Positions 1 through 5,565 of a stretch of DNA of 8,275 nucleotides are shown here, piece after piece. This DNA is from an uncultured Kiloniellales bacterium (GTDB lineage Bacteria > Pseudomonadota > Alphaproteobacteria > Kiloniellales > JAKSDN01). Both the position numbers and the translations under genes were made by a program. The first letter of the stretch is position 1; each line of letters begins with the position of its first letter. The notes beneath the pieces are model-generated. The model was not told the DNA's origin. It saw only the letters and a program-made list of their open reading frames with translations, and did not search any database. The stretch is from NCBI GenBank assembly GCA_937974415.1, contig CALJXB010000383.1, positions 1 to 8,275 on the forward strand. Reading direction: 5' to 3'.

Positions 1-1
1 C

Positions 2-193
2 GACGAGGGCCTGGCCAACGCCGAGTTCTTCATCTGCCGCGCCGCCTCGGTCGGCAGCATCCAGCGCCGGTACGGCCGCACGGCCGAAATCGCCCAGGCC
101 TGGCGCACCCTCTGCCTCGGCGACGGCGATGCCGCCGTCGAGATGATCCACGAGCCGGGCCCGCCGGACTCTGTGGCCGGGCCCGCGCCTTAG
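2..193 (+). CDS. C-terminal end of an unrecognised protein (5' truncated by window edge)
   Basis: The frame is open from the left edge to a TAG at 191-193 and gives the last 63 residues of a protein. The stretch begins DEGLANAEFF, runs through a basic segment (IQRRYGRTAEIAQAW, about residues 20-34) and ends in a Pro/Gly-rich tail (PGPPDSVAGPAP). The codon third positions are almost all G or C, as in the other genes here, which supports real coding. I do not recognise the family: there is no catalytic or metal motif and no membrane segment in the visible part. The tail looks like a disordered C-terminus. No clear intrinsic terminator with a T tract follows it. Confidence 0.6.
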   Translation, partial: DEGLANAEFFICRAASVGSIQRRYGRTAEIAQAWRTLCLGDGDAAVEMIHEPGPPDSVAGPAP

Positions 194-207
194 CGCCCGT
201 CCCCGCG

Positions 208-237
208 CCCATTCCCGGGCCGCCCATTCCCGGGCCG
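208..237. repeat. Perfect 15-bp tandem duplication
   Basis: The unit CCCATTCCCGGGCCG occurs at 208-222 and again, base for base, at 223-237. Each copy contains the palindrome CCCGGG, so the pair can also fold. It lies just downstream of the stop codon of the partial upstream gene, in non-coding C-rich DNA. It most likely arose by replication slippage. A terminator-like or regulatory role is possible, but there is no T tract after it. Confidence 0.7.
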
Positions 238-457
238 CCCGTCCCCCGCCGCCCGCCCGGCCCCGGCCGGTCAGCCTCCTGTTCGGGCCAGGTCGGCGTG
301 CCCATCGGCGTATCAGCCTTTTTTCATCCTTTTCGGACAGCCTGTCGGGTGCAGCGTCCCGGTTGGCCCTGCCGTCGTCGACGGCGGCCGGAGCGTCCAG
401 CCCCCGGAACTTGGTCTGCCGATTTATGTTTGGCGATCCCCAGTCACTTGTTAGAAC

Positions 458-491
458 GGTGTCACCTGCTGGTGCGGCTCGGGCCGAGCCG
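458..491. repeat. Cluster of short inverted repeats upstream of the kinase start
   Basis: Three small dyads crowd together here: GGTGTCACC (458-466), CACC-TGCT-GGTG (463-474) and CGGCTCG-GGC-CGAGCCG (475-491, 7-bp perfect arms). The first two share bases, so they are mutually exclusive as hairpins. The last ends ten bases before the GAGG ribosome binding site of the kinase. They could be a regulator site or a leader structure, but such dyads are also common by chance in DNA this rich in GC. Confidence 0.35.
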
Positions 492-501
492 GGACAGATG
501 C

Positions 502-514
502 GAGGCCTGTCGTG
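502..514 (+). promoter_or_regulatory. Ribosome binding site and GTG start of the hybrid kinase
   Basis: GAGG at 502-505 lies six bases before GTG at 512-514. The nearby ATG at 498-500 is out of frame with the kinase. This decides the GTG start, which places TM1 right after a short basic N-terminus (WTRFRRF), as expected for an N-in membrane anchor. Confidence 0.6.
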
Positions 515-2371
515 AGCGACTGGACCAGATTTCGGCGGTTTATTCTCCCGAGCCTGACGCTCGCGATCTTTCTCGTCAGCCTGATCCACAGCTTCCTCAA
601 GACCCAGACCGTCGAGGAAGGGCTCGGCAGCCAGATGACACGCGCGACCTGGCTGGCCAGCCAGGTCGAGATCGATTACCTCCGGCTGCTGGCCGACCTG
701 GAGCGCTACGGCTACAGCGAGGCGGACGTCGGTCGCCAGGACGTGGCGGCCGGCGTCGTGCGCCTGCGCGGCCGGCTCGTCGCCTTGCTGGAGGGCGATG
801 ACGCCCGCCTCCTGCGCCAGTCCTTCGAGGCCGAGATCGACACCGCGATCCGGCCCTTGCTGGCGGCCGTCGAGACGCTGAAGGCGGAGCTCGAAAGCCT
901 CGACCGGTCCGATCCGGCCGGGTTCGATCGGATCCGCGACGCCGTCTTGGCCCATGGCCCCGGCCTGCACGACATGATCGGCGCCATCCGCCGGCTCGAC
1001 AGCACGACCGGGCCCCTTTGGCGGGACCGCGATTGGGCCGCCTATTGGGAAGTCGGCTGGTCTCTTGCGGGCATGCTGTTCAGCGGTGCGCTCCTGGTGG
1101 TGATCCTGATCCGCGAAATTCACCGGGGCGACGAACTGCTGCGCAAGTCCCATGCCGCCGAGGGTGCTCTGGTTCAGGCCCGCAATGCCGCCGAGCAGGC
1201 CAACAATGCGAAATCGCGCTTCCTGGTGGCGGCCAATCACGACATGCGCCAGCCGCTGCAGTCGCTGAGCCTCTATACGGCCGCTCTGCAGGGCAGCGAA
1301 CGTCAGGTGGAGCGGGAGTCGATCTGCGACGAAATGTCCAGCGCGATCCAGGCGATGGGCACCATGCTCGACGTCTTGTTGGACATCGAGAATTTGGAGG
1401 ACGGCCACGTTCGCGTCGAAATCGCCGAATTCCCGGTCTCCGACCTCATGAGCTTCGTCGAGCGGGAGTTCAGGCTGCCGGCGCAGGACAAGGGCCTCGA
1501 TCTGCGGGTCTTGCCGTCGAGCCTGATGATCCGCAGCGACCCGGTTTTGCTGGAACGGATCGTGCAGAACTTGGTGGCCAACGCCATCAGTTATACCCGG
1601 GACGGGACGGTGGTCGTCGGGTGTCGCCGGGCCGGCCCCAACGTCCGGATCGAGGTGTGGGACAGCGGCGTCGGCGTCGCGGAAGACGAACTGCAAACCA
1701 TCTTCGAGGACTATTACCAAGTCGACAATCCGGCCCGCGACCGGCGTAAGGGCCTGGGACTGGGCCTGGCGATCGCACAAAGAATCGCGAAGTTGCTCGA
1801 CCACGAGATCCTTGTGCGTTCGCAGCTGGGCGAGGGCTCGGTCTTCGCCATCCAGGTTCCGCGAGCGGCCGGTATGGTTGCCCGGACCGTAAGCGCGCCG
1901 GCCGAGCGGCGGCCCCGATCCAGCTTTGTCGGCCGCGCCCTGGTGGCGATCGAGGACGATGCCTCGATCCTGCAGGGGCTGGAGCGTCTCTTGACGACCT
2001 GGGGGGCCGAGGCCTTCGCCTGCAGCACGGTCGATGAGGCCCTCGTCCAACTGTCCCTGTCGGAGCGCAAACCCGACCTCGTCATTGCGGATTATCGGCT
2101 ATCGGGTGGCTTGAACGGGATCCAGGCCGTGGAGAAGATTCGCACCTCCTTCGGCGAGGCGGTGCCGGCGATCGTGGTCACCGGCGATACCTCGGCGAGT
2201 GTAACGGAGTCCATCAGGGCCTCCGGCTGTCGTCTGGCGCACAAGCCGCTTGAGCCCCAGGTGCTCAGGCGACTCATTGACGAAGCCCTGAGCGCGACGG
2301 AGAATGGGCCGATCGAAAAGGCAACGAGAGGCCCGATCGATGATCCGGCAGAGACGCTCGAAAGGGTCTGA
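512..2371 (+). CDS. Membrane-bound hybrid sensor histidine kinase with C-terminal receiver domain
   Basis: This 619-residue inner-membrane hybrid kinase should sense a signal, autophosphorylate on a histidine and pass the phosphate to its own receiver. TM1 is at about residues 10-29 and TM2 at about 181-200, bracketing a helical extracytoplasmic region of about 150 residues with no recognisable sensor fold. A short coiled linker leads to the HisKA domain with phospho-acceptor His243 in the variant H-box NHDMRQPLQ. The HATPase domain has the N-box (Asn353, Asn357), G1 (DSGVGV, 384-389), F-box (IFEDYY, 397-402) and G2 (KGLGLGLA, 413-420). The receiver (about 474-595) keeps Glu481/Asp482/Asp483, phospho-acceptor Asp527, Thr557 and Lys578, so both modules look active. 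The start is GTG, preceded by GAGG at 502-505 with a 6-base spacer. There is no Hpt domain or partner regulator in the window. The signal is unknown. Confidence 0.93.
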   Translation: MSDWTRFRRFILPSLTLAIFLVSLIHSFLKTQTVEEGLGSQMTRATWLASQVEIDYLRLLADLERYGYSEADVGRQDVAAGVVRLRGRLVALLEGDDARLLRQSFEAEIDTAIRPLLAAVETLKAELESLDRSDPAGFDRIRDAVLAHGPGLHDMIGAIRRLDSTTGPLWRDRDWAAYWEVGWSLAGMLFSGALLVVILIREIHRGDELLRKSHAAEGALVQARNAAEQANNAKSRFLVAANHDMRQPLQSLSLYTAALQGSERQVERESICDEMSSAIQAMGTMLDVLLDIENLEDGHVRVEIAEFPVSDLMSFVEREFRLPAQDKGLDLRVLPSSLMIRSDPVLLERIVQNLVANAISYTRDGTVVVGCRRAGPNVRIEVWDSGVGVAEDELQTIFEDYYQVDNPARDRRKGLGLGLAIAQRIAKLLDHEILVRSQLGEGSVFAIQVPRAAGMVARTVSAPAERRPRSSFVGRALVAIEDDASILQGLERLLTTWGAEAFACSTVDEALVQLSLSERKPDLVIADYRLSGGLNGIQAVEKIRTSFGEAVPAIVVTGDTSASVTESIRASGCRLAHKPLEPQVLRRLIDEALSATENGPIEKATRGPIDDPAETLERV

Positions 2372-2461
2372 GGCCGCATGTCGGTTCCGCCGAGCGGCGG
2401 CGAGGCCATTGGTCGGGCTCTAGGCAGGTCTCTCATCTCTGGCGGAAGGACCGCTTTAACG

Positions 2462-2872
2462 ATGCAAAATGGCGGCAAGAGCTCGACCGAGGACAGCGGC
2501 TACCTGGACCAAACGGCAGCGACCCAGGCGGCGGAGGAAAGCGCCGATTGGTGGAACGAGCAGTGGCTCAAGTTTCCCACCGTGAGTACGGACGCGGAGG
2601 GATTGTGGCGCTACTGGGATGTGCCGGACGACATGGGCATCTACGCCGACGACTGGCGCAAAGGCGAGGTGCTGGCGCGCGACACCGTTGCCCATATGCA
2701 GGCCTTCGACGCGGGCGGTTCCGTCTTGCGCCGCATCATGCGTGAAATCGATTTGGAGTCCACGGTCGGCCAGGGCTTCATTACGCGGATCGAGGACATG
2801 CTGACCCGCCCCGAGGTCTACCTGGAATCCCTCGAGCCGGGCTCGGTACAGCGCAAACTGCGCGGCGAGTGA
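2462..2872 (+). CDS. Small acidic, tryptophan-rich protein of unknown function
   Basis: From ATG 2462 this encodes 136 residues, ending at TGA 2870-2872. I do not recognise the family. The protein is soluble and acidic, with no signal peptide or membrane segment. Six tryptophans fall between residues 30 and 65 (DWWNEQW, LWRYWDV, DDWRKGE), followed by a mostly helical C-terminal half. An in-frame ATG at 2378, six bases after the kinase stop, would add 28 residues (164 aa in all). That extension uses codons that are rare here (CTA, TTA, AGG twice, TCT twice, GGA), and GGAAGGA at 2444-2450 can serve ATG 2462 with an 11-base spacer, so I prefer the shorter form. The gene lies on the same strand 90 bases after the kinase and may be co-transcribed with it. 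That hints at, but does not prove, a shared role. Confidence 0.75.
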   Translation: MQNGGKSSTEDSGYLDQTAATQAAEESADWWNEQWLKFPTVSTDAEGLWRYWDVPDDMGIYADDWRKGEVLARDTVAHMQAFDAGGSVLRRIMREIDLESTVGQGFITRIEDMLTRPEVYLESLEPGSVQRKLRGE

Positions 2873-2874
2873 TC

Positions 2875-2907
2875 GGCCGGGCGGGGCAGGCGATTACGGC
2901 CCCGGCC
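2875..2907. terminator. Possible bidirectional hairpin between convergent genes
   Basis: GGCCGGG (2875-2881) can pair with CCCGGCC (2901-2907) across the 45-base gap between the small Trp-rich gene and the transporter, which end tail to tail. An alternative stem is GGGGC (2883-2887) with GCCCC (2899-2903). There is no T tract on either strand, so an intrinsic terminator is not proven. The position is right for one, but the composition alone makes such pairing likely. Confidence 0.25.
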
Positions 2908-2917
2908 TCATCGCGCT

Positions 2918-4156
2918 CTAGGTGATCGTCTCGGGGCCGAGTTCGGCCGGGCCGGAAAGCCGGCGGCCCCAGAGAACCTCCCGGCCCGGCTGCGGGCGCA
3001 TCGGAACGTTCAGCGCCAGCAGCAGCGAGACCGCCGCCATGGCGGCGCCGGCGAGGAAGACCGCCGGCGGCGAGATCAGCCAGACGAAGCCGAAGGCCGC
3101 CGGGATGACGACGGCGGCGATGTGATTGATGGTGAAGCTGACGCCCGCGGTGGCGGCGATGTCGCGCCGGTCGGCGATCTTCTGAAAGTAGGTTTCGATG
3201 GCGATCGCCATGGCGAAGAACAGGTGGTCGACCACGTAGAGCCCGGCGGCCAGGGTGGCGTTTTCCACGAAGGCGTAGGCGACGAAGACGCCGATCAGGC
3301 CGACGTATTCGCAGATCAAGGCCCGCCGCTCGCCCCAGCGCGCGATCAGCCGGCCGATGCGCGGCGCCAGAAACGTGTTGACGACGGCGGTGAGCAGGAA
3401 CAGAAGCGTCATCTCTTCCACCGAGTAGCCGAACTTCTCCACCATGAGAAATCCGGCGAAGACGATGAAGATCTGCCGCCGGGCGCCCGACATGAAGCTG
3501 AGGGCGTAATAGAGCCAGTAGCGCCGGCGCAGCACCATGTGGCGGTGCTGGCGCACCACCTCCGGGAACCTGGGAAAGGCGGTCCACGCCAGCAGCGCCA
3601 TAACGACCGTGGCACCGCCGCCGATGAGATAGACCCAGACGAAGTCGAGCCCCGCCAGGTCGAAGGCGAGCCAGATCAGCCCGAAGGTCACGATCGAGGC
3701 CACCGAGGCCGCCGCGATCATGCGGCCCATGATGACCGGCGTGTGCTGCTTTTCGATCCACTGCAGGGTCAGCGAGCGTTCCAGGGTGTAGAAGTAGTGA
3801 AAGCCGATCGACATGACGACGGTGGTGACATAGAGCCCGACGATGCTCGGGAAGAATCCGGTCAGGGCCGTGCCGAGGCCCAGCGCCACCAGGGACAGGA
3901 TGGCGAGGCTCTGCTCCCGAATCAGCAGCAGCACGTAGACGACGGCGAAGGCGAGAAAGCCGGGGACCTCCCGCAGGCTCTGAAGGATGCCCATCTCAGC
4001 GCCGGTGAAGGCCGCGCGCTCGATGGCGAAGTTGTTGAGCAGGGCCTGCCAGGTGGAAAAGCTGAGGGGCGCCGCCGCCGCGAAGATCAGCAGCAGGATC
4101 TCGGGTCTCTTCCAGCCCCCAGCCCCTATGGCCCTGATGTTCTGCCATCCGCGCAT
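2918..4156 (-). CDS. Major facilitator superfamily transporter, 12 TM (probable efflux pump)
   Basis: This 412-residue integral inner-membrane protein has about 12 hydrophobic segments in two groups of six, the MFS layout, starting at about residue 18 and ending near 383. A polar loop with RQHRHMVLRRRYW (about 202-214) separates the halves. A motif-A-like loop, PRIGRLIARWGERRAL (265-280), lies in the second half; the equivalent loop in the first half is not recognisable. The segment ETYFQKIADRRDIAATAGVS (321-340) is conserved in a subgroup of bacterial MFS proteins as I remember it, but no substrate is assigned. ATG 4156 (reverse) is the only reasonable start, because an in-frame TAA lies at 4166-4168, 12 bases or less upstream, and no clear Shine-Dalgarno sequence is seen. 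The gene is divergent from a cupin/AraC-type regulator with 53 bases between starts, which suggests regulated export of a small molecule sensed by that protein. Confidence 0.88.
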   Translation of the reverse strand: MRGWQNIRAIGAGGWKRPEILLLIFAAAAPLSFSTWQALLNNFAIERAAFTGAEMGILQSLREVPGFLAFAVVYVLLLIREQSLAILSLVALGLGTALTGFFPSIVGLYVTTVVMSIGFHYFYTLERSLTLQWIEKQHTPVIMGRMIAAASVASIVTFGLIWLAFDLAGLDFVWVYLIGGGATVVMALLAWTAFPRFPEVVRQHRHMVLRRRYWLYYALSFMSGARRQIFIVFAGFLMVEKFGYSVEEMTLLFLLTAVVNTFLAPRIGRLIARWGERRALICEYVGLIGVFVAYAFVENATLAAGLYVVDHLFFAMAIAIETYFQKIADRRDIAATAGVSFTINHIAAVVIPAAFGFVWLISPPAVFLAGAAMAAVSLLLALNVPMRPQPGREVLWGRRLSGPAELGPETIT

Positions 4157-4181
4157 GGCGTCAATTTAGGGCTTGGCGTCA
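4156..4181. promoter_or_regulatory. Direct-repeat candidate operator between transporter and AraC-type gene
   Basis: TGGCGTCA occurs perfectly at 4156-4163 and 4174-4181 (TGACGCCA-N10-TGACGCCA on the other strand), an 18-bp period. AraC-family proteins typically bind two direct half-sites with their two helix-turn-helices. The left copy includes the first base of the transporter start codon, and the right copy overlaps the proposed -35 of the regulator gene, so one bound protein could affect both directions. The repeat is observed; the binding is inference. Confidence 0.45.
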
Positions 4182-4199
4182 TGCCGGTCTTTCTATAAT
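4173..4199 (+). promoter_or_regulatory. Candidate promoter of the AraC-type regulator gene
   Basis: A perfect TATAAT lies at 4194-4199. The best -35 match is TTGGCG (4173-4178) with a short 15-base spacer. A start of transcription near 4205-4207 would put the first ATG (4210) almost at the 5' end, implying either a leaderless message or use of the second ATG at 4228. Confidence 0.45.
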
Positions 4200-4209
4200 C
4201 AGTCATTTA

Positions 4210-5022
4210 ATGTCGAGAAACAGCCAAATGGAAAGTGACCCCCATCCGGGCGATTTGGAGGACCCGGGGCGGCCCGTCGTGGCCGTGGCCAGCGACCATC
4301 GGGGCCCGCACCACTTCCCGCTCCATCACCACTTCCGCGCCCAGCTGGTCTACGCCGTGGCCGGGGTCATGACGGTGAGCACCTGCGAGGGCACCTGGGT
4401 GGTGCCGCCGCAGCAGGCCGTCTGGGTGCCGCCGGGGGTGCGCCATGAGGTTGGAAGCGCGGCCGCGCTGGCCATGCGCACCCTCTACATCCACCCGGTG
4501 GCGACCGAGGGCCTGCCGCGGACCTGTTGCGTCGTGACCGTGCCGCCGCTCCTCAAGGAGCTCATCCTCACCGCCGCGACGCTGCCCGAGCGCTACTCGC
4601 CGGACGGCCCGGAAGCCCGCCTCATGGCGGTCATCCCCGACCGGCTGCGCAGCCTGGAGCCGGAGCCGCTGCATCTTCCCCTTCCCGCCGACCGGCGCCT
4701 GCGCGCAATCACCGATGCGCTCACCGGCCAGCCGGCCGACGGCCGTTCGCTCGCCGACTGGGCCCGCACCGCCGGGGCCAGCGAGCGGACGCTCGCCCGC
4801 CTGTTCCGGCGCGAGACCGGCATGACCTTCGGCGCCTGGCGCCAGCGCTTGAGGCTCCTGTCGGCCGTCAGCCGGCTGGCGGAGGGCCAGTCCGTCACCT
4901 CGGTGGCCTACGACCTGGGGTACGAGAGCCCGAGTGCCTTCGTCGCCATGTTCCGCCGCGAGCTCGGCGCCCCGCCCGGCCGCTACCTCCGCGCGGCGCG
5001 GCGGGACGCGGCGATGGCGTGA
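4210..5022 (+). CDS. AraC-family transcriptional regulator with N-terminal cupin domain
   Basis: This 270-residue cytoplasmic DNA-binding protein has an effector-binding cupin at about residues 22-97, with the His-rich strand HHFPLHHHF (34-42) and the [17 protein letters not shown] segment (64-80). A linker leads to the C-terminal AraC/XylS domain: first [23 protein letters not shown] (180-199), second HTH in [19 protein letters not shown] (226-244), closing with [14 protein letters not shown]. The cupin resembles the NimR (YeaM) group, which in E. coli controls a divergent MFS-type exporter gene. Here too the gene is divergent from an MFS gene, though the ligand is unknown and that transporter does not look like NimT. 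The start is uncertain: ATG 4210 lies about ten bases after a TATAAT, while ATG 4228 (Met7) has a weak purine-rich GAGAAA before it. It probably regulates its own gene and the transporter. Confidence 0.9.
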   Translation: MSRNSQMESDPHPGDLEDPGRPVVAVASDHRGPHHFPLHHHFRAQLVYAVAGVMTVSTCEGTWVVPPQQAVWVPPGVRHEVGSAAALAMRTLYIHPVATEGLPRTCCVVTVPPLLKELILTAATLPERYSPDGPEARLMAVIPDRLRSLEPEPLHLPLPADRRLRAITDALTGQPADGRSLADWARTAGASERTLARLFRRETGMTFGAWRQRLRLLSAVSRLAEGQSVTSVAYDLGYESPSAFVAMFRRELGAPPGRYLRAARRDAAMA

Positions 5023-5065
5023 GTGCTGCCCTCAAATGGGCGCCCGGCACCCCCCTCGTCCCGCA

Positions 5066-5094
5066 TTGACAGCCTCGGCGGGCTCGCCTATGGT
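5066..5094 (+). promoter_or_regulatory. Sigma-70 promoter of rpmJ
   Basis: A perfect TTGACA (5066-5071) is followed after 17 bases by TATGGT (5089-5094, 4 of 6 matches). This spacing and the strong -35 with a looser -10 are typical of highly expressed housekeeping genes in Alphaproteobacteria. Transcription should begin near 5101, giving a leader of about 115 nt before the rpmJ start. Confidence 0.75.
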
Positions 5095-5100
5095 CCCGCG

Positions 5101-5215
5101 CCCGTGGCGGGGCCGTGCCGGTCGGAGGAGCGATCTGGCTGGGTGGCACGCCGCAGAGACGAACATCTGGGCCCGCATGGGCCCCGAGGAACGAGCAAGT
5201 ATCGAGGTTGGAGCC
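5101..5215 (+). promoter_or_regulatory. Long 5' leader of rpmJ with potential hairpins
   Basis: The untranslated leader is nearly as long as the gene it precedes. CGTGCC (5114-5119) can pair with GGCACG (5145-5150), and GGGCCC-GCAT-GGGCCC (5169-5184) makes a compact 6-bp hairpin. The GAGG ribosome binding site (5204-5207, 8 bases before ATG 5216) lies after both and appears free. It may be a regulatory leader or simply a stable UTR. I do not recognise a known ribosomal-protein leader class. Confidence 0.35.
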
Positions 5216-5341
5216 ATGAAGGTCGTCAATTCCCTCAAGACGGCGAAGCAGCGCGACAAGAACTGCCGCATTGTGCGGCGCAAGGGCCGTGTCTACGTCA
5301 TCAACAAGAAGAACCCGCGCTTCAAGGCGCGCCAAGGCTAA
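5216..5341 (+). CDS. rpmJ: 50S ribosomal protein L36, zinc-site-free (C-minus) form
   Basis: The 41-residue protein starts [17 protein letters not shown] and ends [12 protein letters not shown], which is the alphaproteobacterial L36 sequence. L36 is a small basic protein of the large ribosomal subunit that binds 23S rRNA. Zinc-type L36 carries a Cys-x2-Cys...Cys...His ribbon; here only Cys17 remains, and Asn/Lys residues replace the others, so it cannot bind zinc in the normal way. The ATG at 5216 is preceded by GAGG (5204-5207), and an in-frame extension further upstream is excluded because it would overlap the preceding gene and the promoter. It stands alone: its own promoter lies before it and an intrinsic terminator behind it, apart from other ribosomal genes. 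Codon use is strongly biased (AAG, CGC), fitting high expression. Confidence 0.96.
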   Translation: MKVVNSLKTAKQRDKNCRIVRRKGRVYVINKKNPRFKARQG

Positions 5342-5397
5342 CAGATCTAAGGAACTGACTGCCTTCGGTCGCTGAGACCTCATATCCGGAATTCGCG

Positions 5398-5433
5398 AGA
5401 GCCGCGTCCCTTCGGGGGCGCGGCTCTTTTTTT
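5398..5433 (+). terminator. Intrinsic terminator of rpmJ
   Basis: A 13-bp stem (5398-5410 with 5415-5427, all Watson-Crick except one G-U) is closed by the stable TTCG tetraloop (5411-5414) and followed by seven T residues (5427-5433). It lies 56 bases after the rpmJ stop. This is a textbook factor-independent terminator and insulates the glycolate genes downstream from rpmJ transcription. Confidence 0.93.
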
Positions 5434-5491
5434 GTGCCCGGACTCTGGCCGATCACTGTCATTTTAGGCTTCGATAGGGCTTGCCGGGCGT

Positions 5492-5513
5492 CGTTGACCC
5501 CGACGTTGACCCC
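5492..5513. repeat. 10-bp direct repeat in the glcD promoter region
   Basis: CGTTGACCCC occurs at 5492-5501 and 5504-5513, a 12-bp period. The second copy includes the TTGACC that is the best -35 for glcD. It could be a regulator site or a chance duplication. The GntR-type operator expected for a GlcC regulator is not evident here. Confidence 0.45.
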
Positions 5514-5534
5514 TCACCGGGGCCATCGCATCAT
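5506..5534 (+). promoter_or_regulatory. Candidate promoter of glcDE
   Basis: TTGACC (5506-5511, 5 of 6) and CATCAT (5529-5534, 4 of 6) are separated by 17 bases. The predicted transcription start near 5541 leaves a leader of about 22 bases carrying the GGGAGG ribosome binding site. It lies between the rpmJ terminator and glcD, where a promoter is required. Confidence 0.45.
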
Positions 5535-5549
5535 AGCCCGTCCACGAAT

Positions 5550-5565
5550 GGGAGGCGCACAGGTG
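5550..5565 (+). promoter_or_regulatory. Strong ribosome binding site and GTG start of glcD
   Basis: GGGAGG (5550-5555) is seven bases before GTG (5563-5565). This is the best Shine-Dalgarno sequence in the window and decides between the GTG and the in-frame ATGs at 5548 (overlapping the site itself) and 5575. Confidence 0.65.

Larger units (their letters stand above)
194..511. other. Non-coding gap between the partial gene and the histidine kinase
   Basis: These 318 bases hold no credible gene. The open frames across it are rich in Arg, Pro and Gly and read as compositional shadows of GC-rich DNA. The left part (about 194-290) is C-rich with a 15-bp tandem duplication. The right part (about 420-511) is less GC-rich and should hold the kinase promoter. 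The best pair I can find is TTGGCG (430-435) and TAGAAC (452-457) with a 16-base spacer, which is weak. Several short inverted repeats sit just before the kinase start. Confidence 0.6.

Noticed and set aside
30..305. A 91-codon - strand frame at the left edge
   Set aside because: The protein is a Gly/Arg/Pro low-complexity sequence whose repeats come from the 15-bp DNA duplication. It is antisense to the real partial gene.
298..801. A 167-codon + strand frame overlapping the start of the kinase
   Set aside because: The sequence is Arg/Pro-rich, becomes low complexity toward the end and overlaps the kinase in another frame. The kinase has a better start and known domains.
2781..3761. A 326-codon open frame on the - strand in another frame of the MFS gene
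   Set aside because: It is Arg/His/Gly-rich and overlaps the MFS gene on the same strand, where the MFS frame has an unambiguous 12-TM protein.
3122..4198. A 358-codon open frame on the + strand opposite the MFS gene
   Set aside because: The product is a low-complexity Asp/Glu/His/Gly-rich sequence, which is what the reverse complement of a hydrophobic membrane protein gives. It has no ribosome binding site or family resemblance.
4934..5215. In-frame upstream extension of rpmJ to ATG 4934
   Set aside because: L36 is about 41 residues in this group and starts MKVVNS. The extension would overlap the end of the AraC-type gene and cross the rpmJ promoter.
5434..5562. Longer GlcD form starting at ATG 5434
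   Set aside because: It would begin one base after the rpmJ terminator T tract, before the likely glcD promoter, and it lacks a ribosome binding site. The added residues do not resemble the GlcD N-terminus.
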